From contig DASVWH010000142.1 of the NCBI GenBank assembly GCA_036389715.1, positions 1 through 6,317 on the forward strand: a DNA stretch of 6,317 nt, given 5' to 3'. Below, one piece after another: positions 1-6,317 of this stretch. The stretch's first letter is position 1, and the number at the start of each line of letters is the position of its first letter. The position numbers and the translations under genes were made by a program. The DNA comes from DASVWH01 sp036389715 (GTDB lineage Bacteria; Acidobacteriota; Blastocatellia; Pyrinomonadales; Pyrinomonadaceae). The notes beneath the pieces are model-generated. The model did not search any database, was not told the DNA's origin, and saw only the letters and a list, made by a program, of their open reading frames with translations.

Positions 1-1731
1 GCAGAGCTGGGACAGGAGTATGTGGAGCCGCGAACGGAGAAGGAGCGATTACTGGCGAAGGTGTGGGCGGAAGTGTTGAGAGTGGAGAGGGTGGGAGTGC
101 ATGACAACTTCTTCGAGCTGGGCGGGGATTCCATCCTGAGCGTGCAGATCATCGCGCGGGCCAGGGTGGCGGGCCTGCATCTGACCCCGAAGCAGATATT
201 CCAACATCACACGATTGCAGAGCTGGCCGCCGTTGCGGACGGTAATTCATCCATCGCCGCCGAGCAAGGCTCGATCAAAGGCCAAGTGCCGCTGACGCCG
301 ATTCAACACTGGTTCTTTGAGCAGCAATTGCCCGAGCCGCATCACTTCAACATGGCGCTGATGCTCGGCGTTCCACAGACGGTTGACCCGGAGTTGCTGA
401 AACAGGCCGTGCAGGAACTCGTCGCGCATCATGACGCGTTGCGCATGCGTTTCACGCAAGACGCGCGGGGAGCGTGGCGGCAGTCTGCGGGCGAAACGAG
501 CGGCGGCGCTCTCTTTAGTCTGATTGATTTGAAGGGAGTGCCGGAGCCGGAACAGAAGGCAAGGATTGAGGAGAAGGCGGCTCAATTACAGCTTGACCTG
601 GACCTTTCGGAGGGCCGCCTGCTGCACCTCGCGCTCTTCGATGTCGGCGCGGCAGGACCGGCGCGGCTGCTCTTCATCATTCATCACCTGGCGGTGGACA
701 TAGTCTCCTGGCAAATCCTGCTCGAAGATTTGCAGTCGCTCTATGAACAGTTGAGCAGGGGTCAGGCGGTCAGTCTTCCGCCGAAGACGACCTCCTTCAA
801 GGAGTGGTCCGAGAAGCTCTCAGCCTACGCGCGCTCTCCGGCGCTGCGGATGGAGCTTGCGCACTGGCTGGCCGAGAAGCGCCGCCACGTCGCGCGGCTG
901 CCGGTTGATTACCGGCGGGGCGCTAACCTTGAATCGAGCGTCGCGCACGTCAACGTCTCGCTCGGCGTCGAAGAGACGCAGGCGCTCCTGCGCGATGTCC
1001 CGAAGGTCTACAACACGCAGATAAGCGATGCCCTGTTGACGGCCCTGGCACATGCCTGCGCCGAGTGGACGGGCACGCGCACGGTCCTGTTCGACCTTGA
1101 AGGGCACGGGCGCGAAGCCTTGTTCGATGATGTTGATCTGTCGCGCACCGTCGGCTGGTTTACGACGATCTATCCGGTTGTCCTGGACATCGAGGAAGGC
1201 AAGAGCAGCGGCGAGGCTTTGAAGTCCGTCAAAGAGCAGTTGCGAAGGATTCCTCACGGCGGGATCGGTTACGGCGTGGCGCGGTATCTGCTCGGAGATG
1301 CTGCTATCGCCGAAGCGCTCGATTCGCTGCCGCGTGCCGAAATGAGCTTCAATTATCTCGGGCGGCTGGATCGCATGACGGGCCGGTCCGCGATGTTTTC
1401 CGGCGCTTCCGAAAGCTCAGGCCCGCTGCGCAACCCGCAGACGAAGAGACGCTACAAGATAGAGATCAACGGGAGCGTGATGGGCGGCGCGCTGCACGTG
1501 GATTGGGCTTTCAGCGAAAGCATTCACCGTCGCTCGACGATTGAGCCGGTCGCCCGGAACTTCATCGAAGCCCTGCGAACATTGATCGCTCACTGCGCTG
1601 TGTCGCAAACAAAAGTCGGGCCGTCCGAAGAAACCGCTGGCCGTGCGGCTGCCGATAACGGCTTCAAGTGGAGCGACGCCGATCTGAAAAACATTGCCGC
1701 AGCCATTAATCGAGTGAGAGGGGAAGCCTGA
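1..1731 (+). CDS. Nonribosomal peptide synthetase, C-terminal part (PCP-epimerization), 5' truncated by window
   Basis: This is the end of an NRPS that carries an amino acid or peptide on a phosphopantetheine arm and epimerizes its alpha carbon. The frame is open from base 1, and the first residues read as the usual A-to-PCP linker (EYVEPRTE), so an adenylation domain very probably lies just outside the window. The GTG at base 22 falls inside that linker and is not a credible start. Counting from base 1, the PCP covers about residues 10-80, with the attachment Ser44 in LGGDS, the form typical of PCPs before E domains. The E domain covers about 96-525: PLTPIQHWFFEQ, HHLAVD with His229, LEGHGRE with Glu367, RTVGWFTTIYPV (382-393), GIGYG and FNYLG (451-455). 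His229 and Glu367 match the known E-domain catalytic pair. One oddity is Ile in place of the usual Gly after HHLAVD. The last 30 or so residues may be a docking tail to the next protein. The stop is one base before the next gene. Confidence 0.95.
   Translation, partial: AELGQEYVEPRTEKERLLAKVWAEVLRVERVGVHDNFFELGGDSILSVQIIARARVAGLHLTPKQIFQHHTIAELAAVADGNSSIAAEQGSIKGQVPLTPIQHWFFEQQLPEPHHFNMALMLGVPQTVDPELLKQAVQELVAHHDALRMRFTQDARGAWRQSAGETSGGALFSLIDLKGVPEPEQKARIEEKAAQLQLDLDLSEGRLLHLALFDVGAAGPARLLFIIHHLAVDIVSWQILLEDLQSLYEQLSRGQAVSLPPKTTSFKEWSEKLSAYARSPALRMELAHWLAEKRRHVARLPVDYRRGANLESSVAHVNVSLGVEETQALLRDVPKVYNTQISDALLTALAHACAEWTGTRTVLFDLEGHGREALFDDVDLSRTVGWFTTIYPVVLDIEEGKSSGEALKSVKEQLRRIPHGGIGYGVARYLLGDAAIAEALDSLPRAEMSFNYLGRLDRMTGRSAMFSGASESSGPLRNPQTKRRYKIEINGSVMGGALHVDWAFSESIHRRSTIEPVARNFIEALRTLIAHCAVSQTKVGPSEETAGRAAADNGFKWSDADLKNIAAAINRVRGEA
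1716..1726 (+). promoter_or_regulatory. Ribosome binding site for the C-A-PCP gene
   Basis: The purine run GAGAGGGGAAG lies inside the end of the preceding gene and stands about 7-9 bases before the GTG at 1733. It fixes the start: the frame of the second gene has a TGA at 1715-1717, the next in-frame ATG is already within the first condensation-domain motif, and the GTG leaves just enough N-terminus for that motif. With one base between stop and start, translational coupling is likely. Confidence 0.75.
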
Positions 1732-1732
1732 A

Positions 1733-4700
1733 GTGCAGTTGGAAAACGTGGAGGACTTTTATCCTCTCAGCCCCATGCAGCAGGGGCTGCTCTTTCACAC
1801 CCTGTATAGCCCGCAGGCCGGGGTCTACGTCGTTCAACTGAGCAGCGCGCTCAGCGGCGACCTCGACGCAGACGTGTTCGAGCAGGCTTGCCGGAGAGTC
1901 GTCGAGCGGCACGCAGTCTTTCGCACCTTCTTCGTCTGGGAGGGCGTCGAGACGCCGATTCAGATCGTCGAGCGGGAGGTCGAGCTGCCGTTTGAGCGAC
2001 ACGATTGGCGCGCGCACACACCCGAAGAGCAGCGGACGTTGCTGGCGGCGCTGCTGGCGGCTGACCGCGCGCGCGGCTTTCAGCTCTCGAAAGCGCCGCT
2101 CATGCGCGTCATCCTGATTCGCAGAAGCGAGACGGATTACCAGCTCGTCTGGAGCCATCATCACTTGCTGCTGGACGGCTGGTGTTTGTCAACGGTGCTC
2201 AATGAAGTCTTCACTTTTTACGAAGCACTGCGGCACGGCCGCGAGCCGCACCTGCCGCCCAGCCTGCCCTATCGTGATTACATAGCCTGGCTGCATCGCC
2301 AGGATTTATCGAAGGCCGAACTCTTCTGGCGGCAGACGCTCAGAGGCTTCAACGCGCCGACGCCGCTCATCTCGGGCCGCGCGGGGTCGAGCACAAACGG
2401 GGGCGCACCCGACTTCGCCGAAGAGTCATTGATTCTTTCCAGAGAGACCACCGCCGCCCTGCAATCAATGGCGCGCCGTTACCAGTTGACGCCGGGGACA
2501 ATTGCGCAGAGCGCCTGGGCCATTTTGTTGAGCCGCTACAGTGGCGAAAGGGATGTCGTCTTCGGGACGATTGTCTCGGGCCGCCCGGCGGACCTGCCCG
2601 GCGTCGAATCCATCATCGGACTCTTCATTAACATGCTTCCCGTGCGCGTTCGCGTGGAGGAGGACGCGCGGCTCTTGGACTGGATGAAGGAGTTCCAGCT
2701 GCAACAGGCCGAAGCCAGGCAGTACGAATACAGCCCGCTGATGGAGGTCCAGGGCTGGAGCGAAGTGCCCAAGGGAACGCCGCTCTTTGAAAGCACCATC
2801 GCTTTCGAGAACTACCCGCTCAACGTCGCGCCCGAGGCCGGGGAAGGGAGACGACAGGCAGGCAGCCTGGCGGTCAAATCCCTGCGTTCTTTTGAGAGAC
2901 CACATTATCCTTTGAGCGCGATGGTCATGCCCGGAGAGGAGCTTGTCCTGGTCATTTACTACGACCGCGCGCGGTTCCAGTCACAGACCATCGAGCGCAT
3001 GCTGCGCCATTATGCGAACCTCCTGGAAAGCATCATCTCGAACCCGGACCAACGGCTCTCGCAGCTCTCGCTGCTTGATGCGGGAGAGCAGCGTCAACTG
3101 CTCGAAGAGTGGAACACTACGCGGACGGATTACCCGCAATCGTGCCTGCACGAGCTGTTTGAAGCGCAGGCCGCGCGCACTCCAGACGCCATCGCGCTCA
3201 TCTTTGAAGACCAGCAGCTCACCTACCGGCAGCTTAACGAACGCTCCAATCAACTGGCTCATTACCTGCTAAAACAGGGCGTTACTACCGAAACTCTCGT
3301 CGGCATTCTCTGCCAGCGTTCTCCTGAAATGGTCATCGCCGTGCTCGGCACGCTCAAAGCAGGAGGAGCATACCTGCCGCTCGACCCCGCTTACCCGCAG
3401 CAGCGCCTCTCCTTCATGTTAGAGGATGCGGGAGTCAAAGTGCTGCTGACACAGGAAGGGTTGAAGCAGAGCATGCCCGAGCACAGTGCAGAAGTGGTTT
3501 ATCTGGATAAGGGATGGGAGAGCATCTCTAAGGAGAGCAGCGAGAATGCTGGAAGCAAGGTGCACGCGGACAACCTGGCATATGTGATTTACACGTCGGG
3601 CTCGACGGGCAGACCGAAGGGCGTGCTGGTGACGCATCGGGGGATAGGCAATCTTGCTGCCGCGCAGATAGATGCTTTCGCGGTCGAGCCTGCGAGCCGC
3701 GTCCTGCAATTCGCGGCGACCAGCTTCGACGCTTCCGTCTCCGAAATCGCGATGGCGCTCCTTTCCGGCGCTACGCTCTGCCTCGCACAGCAGGAATCAA
3801 TGCTGCCCGGCCCTGCGCTTAAAGCAACGATGTCCGAGCAATCCATCTCGGTCGTGACTTTGCCGCCGACGGTCCTCGCGGCGCTGCCCGCGGATGAATT
3901 GCCTGCGCTGCGCACGCTCATCGTGGCTGGGGAAGCCTGCTCGGGCGAGCTGGTTAAAATCTGGTCCGGGAAGAGACGCTTCATCAACGCCTATGGGCCG
4001 ACAGAGGCTACTGTCTGCGCCACGATTGGCGTCTGCCGTGGAGACGAGGAGCGGCCGCCGATTGGTCGCCCGATGCGAAACGTCGAGGTCTACCTGCTGG
4101 ACCAACGGCTGCGGCCCGTGCCGGTCGGCGTGGAAGGTGAAATCTACATCGGCGGGGTGGGGCTGGCCCGCGGCTACAAGAATCGGCCCGAGTTGACGGC
4201 CGAGCGTTTCATTCCGCACTTCCTGAGCACAGAGCCGGGCGCGCGGCTCTACCGCACGGGCGATGTGGGGCGCTGGCTGTCCGGCGGCGAAATCGAATAT
4301 CTGGGGCGAACGGACGAACAGGTCAAGGTCAGAGGATTTCGCATCGAGCCGGGCGAAATTGAAGCGGTCCTGGCGAGCCATGAGGCGGTCAGAGAGGCCG
4401 TGGCGATGGTTCGCGAAGATGCGTCCGGCGAGAAGCGCCTGGTGGCCTACGTCGTCGCCAAACGCGGGCAGGCGGCGACCGTCAGCGAGCTGCGCCGTCA
4501 TCTCAGGGAGAGCTTGCCTGACTACATGCTTCCGTCTGCGTTCGTGATGATGGACGAGCTGCCGCTTTCGCCGAACGGCAAAGTCGAGCGCCGCGCTCTG
4601 TCGGAGCCCGACGGCGCGCGCCCCGTGCTCGAAGACGCTTTCGTCGAGCCGCGCGGCGAGATGGAGCAGCGCATCGCCAGGGTCTGGGAAACAGTGCTCG

Positions 4701-4978
4701 GCATCGAGCGCGTCGGAGTGCACGACAACTTCTTCGATTTAGGCGGCCACTCGCTCCAGATGATTCGTGTTCAGGACAAGCTGCGCGAAGAGCTTGAGCG
4801 GAAGCTCTCCATCGTCGAATTGTTTCAGTATCCGACCGTCGGCGCGCTCGCCAGACACCTTACGCAAGAGGCCGGTCCAGAGAAATCAGTCGCAAAGATT
4901 TTTGACCGGGCGAGAAAGCGGCAGGAATCCATGACCCGTCAAAACCGTATCTCAACCACAAGGAAACAGACATTATGA
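1733..4978 (+). CDS. Nonribosomal peptide synthetase, single module C(DCL)-A(aromatic)-PCP
   Basis: This 1081-residue protein adds one amino acid to the chain from the upstream PCP-E protein. The C domain (about 8-440) begins with YPLSPMQQGLLFH, the form usual in DCL domains that accept D-configured donors, and has RHAVFRTFF (59-67), HHLLLDG (143-149; catalytic His144) and IGLFINMLPVR (295-305). The A domain (about 470-960) has all core motifs, including LTYRQL (496), YTSGSTGRPKG (620-630), NAYGPTEA, YRTGD (840-844), GRTDEQVKVRGFRIEPGEIE (858-877) and NGK with Lys950. Residues lining the pocket, aligned by eye to GrsA, read D666 A667 S670 T713 I730 A732 A753 V761 C762 K950. This is close to the Phe code of GrsA and suggests Tyr or Phe. 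The PCP (about 972-1045) has Ser1007 in LGGHS. A basic tail of about 35 residues (DRARKRQESMTRQ) follows and probably docks to the PKS. There is no thioesterase. The start is GTG; the end overlaps the next gene. Confidence 0.97.
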   Translation: MQLENVEDFYPLSPMQQGLLFHTLYSPQAGVYVVQLSSALSGDLDADVFEQACRRVVERHAVFRTFFVWEGVETPIQIVEREVELPFERHDWRAHTPEEQRTLLAALLAADRARGFQLSKAPLMRVILIRRSETDYQLVWSHHHLLLDGWCLSTVLNEVFTFYEALRHGREPHLPPSLPYRDYIAWLHRQDLSKAELFWRQTLRGFNAPTPLISGRAGSSTNGGAPDFAEESLILSRETTAALQSMARRYQLTPGTIAQSAWAILLSRYSGERDVVFGTIVSGRPADLPGVESIIGLFINMLPVRVRVEEDARLLDWMKEFQLQQAEARQYEYSPLMEVQGWSEVPKGTPLFESTIAFENYPLNVAPEAGEGRRQAGSLAVKSLRSFERPHYPLSAMVMPGEELVLVIYYDRARFQSQTIERMLRHYANLLESIISNPDQRLSQLSLLDAGEQRQLLEEWNTTRTDYPQSCLHELFEAQAARTPDAIALIFEDQQLTYRQLNERSNQLAHYLLKQGVTTETLVGILCQRSPEMVIAVLGTLKAGGAYLPLDPAYPQQRLSFMLEDAGVKVLLTQEGLKQSMPEHSAEVVYLDKGWESISKESSENAGSKVHADNLAYVIYTSGSTGRPKGVLVTHRGIGNLAAAQIDAFAVEPASRVLQFAATSFDASVSEIAMALLSGATLCLAQQESMLPGPALKATMSEQSISVVTLPPTVLAALPADELPALRTLIVAGEACSGELVKIWSGKRRFINAYGPTEATVCATIGVCRGDEERPPIGRPMRNVEVYLLDQRLRPVPVGVEGEIYIGGVGLARGYKNRPELTAERFIPHFLSTEPGARLYRTGDVGRWLSGGEIEYLGRTDEQVKVRGFRIEPGEIEAVLASHEAVREAVAMVREDASGEKRLVAYVVAKRGQAATVSELRRHLRESLPDYMLPSAFVMMDELPLSPNGKVERRALSEPDGARPVLEDAFVEPRGEMEQRIARVWETVLGIERVGVHDNFFDLGGHSLQMIRVQDKLREELERKLSIVELFQYPTVGALARHLTQEAGPEKSVAKIFDRARKRQESMTRQNRISTTRKQTL
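4960..4965 (+). promoter_or_regulatory. Ribosome binding site for the ketosynthase gene
   Basis: AAGGAA, containing the AGGA core, stands about 9-10 bases before the ATG at 4975. It lies inside the last codons of the NRPS gene. The ATG overlaps the NRPS stop codon as ATGA (4975-4978), a classic arrangement for translational coupling within an operon. Confidence 0.7.
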
Positions 4979-6317
4979 GCGAGTTAAAAACATCTGATTC
5001 AGTTGAAGGGATTGCCGTCGTCGGTTTGGCCGGGCGCTTCCCTAAATCCAGGAATATAGACGAGTTCTGGCGTAACCTGCGCGACGGGGTTGAGATGATC
5101 TCCTTCTTCACGGACGAGGATTTGATCGCGCTGGGCGTCAATCCGGCGCTGCTTGACGACCCGGCCTTTGTTAAGGCCAAAGCCTACCTGGAAGGCATAG
5201 ATTTATTCGACGCCTGGTTCTTCGGTTACAGCCCGCGCGAAGCGGAAATCATGGACCCGCAGCAGCGCTTCTTTCTGGAGTGTGCCTGGGAAGCCCTAGA
5301 ACATGCGGGCTATAACTCGGAGACCTATGATGGTCCAATCGGCGTTTTTGCCGGAGTCACGATGAACAGCTACCTCTTCAATAATCTCTACGCGAATAGC
5401 GAGGTGGTGGCTTCGGTCGGCGGCTTTCAAACTATCATGAGCAACGACAAGGACCATCTCCCGACACGCGTTTCTTACAAGCTCAACCTCAAAGGGCCGA
5501 GCGTCAATGTCCAGACGACCTGCTCGACTTCGCTCGTCGCCGTGCACCTGGCCTGCCAGAGCCTGCTCAACGGCGAATGCGATATGGCCCTGGCGGGCGG
5601 TGTGTCAATCACCGTGCCGCAGAAGATGGGATATTTCTACCAGGCCGATGGCATCGTTTCGCCGGACGGGCACTGTCGCACCTTCGACGCCGAAGCGAGC
5701 GGGACTATCGCCGGTAACGGCGTCGGCATCGTCGTTCTCAAGCGGCTCGCAGACGCCATCGCCGACGGCGATACGATCCACGCCGTTATCAAAGGCTCTG
5801 CCATCAATAACGACGGCTCAGACAAAGTCGGCTACACAGCGCCGAGCGTCAGCGGACAGGCGGCGGTCATTCTCGAAGCTCAGGCCATCGCCGGAGTTGA
5901 CCCGGAAACCATCAGTTATATTGAGGCCCACGGGACGGCGACGCCCATCGGAGACCCCATCGAGATCGCGGCCCTTGAGCAAGCCTTTCGCACTCAAACT
6001 GATAAACGCTCCTTCTGCGCCATCGGCTCCGTCAAATCCAACGTCGGCCACCTCGACGCCGCCGCCGGTGTCACCGGTCTCATTAAGACCATTCTCTCCC
6101 TGCGCCATCGGCAACTCCCTCCTTCGCTCCATTTCCATGAGCCTAATCCCAAGATCGACTTCGCTTCCAGCCCCTTCTTCGTCAACGACAGGCTGCGCTC
6201 CTGGCAGAGCAACGGGACACCCAGAAGAGCAGGCGTCAGCTCGTTCGGCATCGGGGGAACCAATGCGCACGTGATAGTGGAAGAAGCACCGGCGATGGAA
6301 GAGAGCAGGAGCGAGAG
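4975..6317 (+). CDS. Type I polyketide synthase, N-terminal ketosynthase domain, 3' truncated by window
   Basis: This is the start of a modular PKS that would condense the peptidyl chain from the upstream NRPS with a malonyl-type extender. The frame is open without a stop for 447 codons to the right edge. The KS domain covers about residues 11-435: IAVVGLAGRFP at its start, DPQQRFFLECAWEALEHAGY, active-site Cys183 in QTTCSTS, His319 in EAHGTAT, Lys354 and His359 in KSNVGHL, and the closing GIGGTNAHVIVEEAP. The Cys-His-His set is intact, so it should be an active, elongating KS. The active-site context CSTSLVAVHLACQSL resembles the KS clade that accepts chains from NRPS modules, which fits its position. 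Only about ten residues precede the KS, too few for the coiled-coil docking domain of many cis-AT PKSs. An acyltransferase would be expected next, but lies outside the window. The start ATG overlaps the NRPS stop. Confidence 0.96.
   Translation, partial: MSELKTSDSVEGIAVVGLAGRFPKSRNIDEFWRNLRDGVEMISFFTDEDLIALGVNPALLDDPAFVKAKAYLEGIDLFDAWFFGYSPREAEIMDPQQRFFLECAWEALEHAGYNSETYDGPIGVFAGVTMNSYLFNNLYANSEVVASVGGFQTIMSNDKDHLPTRVSYKLNLKGPSVNVQTTCSTSLVAVHLACQSLLNGECDMALAGGVSITVPQKMGYFYQADGIVSPDGHCRTFDAEASGTIAGNGVGIVVLKRLADAIADGDTIHAVIKGSAINNDGSDKVGYTAPSVSGQAAVILEAQAIAGVDPETISYIEAHGTATPIGDPIEIAALEQAFRTQTDKRSFCAIGSVKSNVGHLDAAAGVTGLIKTILSLRHRQLPPSLHFHEPNPKIDFASSPFFVNDRLRSWQSNGTPRRAGVSSFGIGGTNAHVIVEEAPAMEESRSE

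Noticed and set aside
22..24. GTG as the start of the first gene
   Set aside because: It lies in the conserved A-to-PCP linker, the frame is open upstream to base 1, and no ribosome binding site precedes it. The gene continues beyond the left edge.
94..116. 23-base near-identical repeat with 4715-4737 (one mismatch)
   Set aside because: Both copies encode the conserved GVHDNFF stretch of a PCP. This is homology between paralogous domains, not a separate repeat element.
1727..1740. Internal promoter or terminator between the first and second gene
   Set aside because: Only one base separates stop and start, and I see no -10/-35 pair or hairpin with a T run nearby.
3797..4723. 308-residue open frame on the - strand
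   Set aside because: It runs antisense to the core of the A domain and PCP, has no recognisable domain, and is the usual by-product of high GC content and few stops in that frame.
5818..6270. 150-residue open frame on the - strand
   Set aside because: Antisense to the C-terminal half of the KS; no domain and no ribosome binding site seen.
5507..6274. 255-residue open frame on the + strand
   Set aside because: It is out of frame with the KS, rich in Ser, Pro and Arg as expected of a shifted high-GC frame, and has no motif. The KS frame over the same bases has every catalytic residue.
4975..6317. Possible frameshift or decay in the KS gene
   Set aside because: Codon-by-codon translation from the ATG to the right edge gives an unbroken KS with Cys183, His319 and His359, so the gene is intact as far as it is visible.

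Overview
The window is an interior slice of a modular hybrid nonribosomal peptide synthetase / polyketide synthase (NRPS-PKS) cluster, all on the + strand. Three genes are packed head to tail. The first is cut off by the left edge and the third by the right edge; only the middle one is complete. There is no intergenic space beyond a single base, and I see no promoter, terminator, RNA gene, mobile element or CRISPR array.

Layout: (1) bases 1-1731 hold the C-terminal part of an NRPS, a peptidyl carrier protein (PCP) followed by an epimerization (E) domain and a short tail. (2) Bases 1733-4978 hold a complete one-module NRPS of 1081 residues, C-A-PCP, whose C domain looks like the D-to-L (DCL) type and whose A domain reads as specific for an aromatic residue (Tyr or Phe). 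(3) From 4975 to the right edge there is the start of a type I PKS with a complete ketosynthase (KS) domain carrying all catalytic residues. Genes 1 and 2 are separated by one base, and genes 2 and 3 overlap in an ATGA. Both downstream starts have a purine-rich ribosome binding site inside the preceding gene, so the three are almost certainly one translationally coupled operon.

How they work together (inference from domain order): the first protein delivers a D-configured aminoacyl or peptidyl thioester. The C domain of the second joins it to an L-aromatic amino acid. The KS of the third then takes the peptidyl chain and would extend it with a malonyl-type unit. The product therefore contains a D-Xaa / L-(Tyr or Phe) / ketide segment. 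The reductive state of the ketide and the final product cannot be told from this window.

Organism: GC content is high, about 60% by eye, with Shine-Dalgarno-like sites, GTG and ATG starts and compact single-module proteins. This fits a high-GC Gram-negative producer such as an acidobacterium, myxobacterium or similar soil lineage, but I cannot assign a taxon. The whole window is ordinary assembly-line biosynthesis in type. What may be new is the compound and a few local details: the E-domain motif variant, the docking tails, and patches of unusual codon choice.
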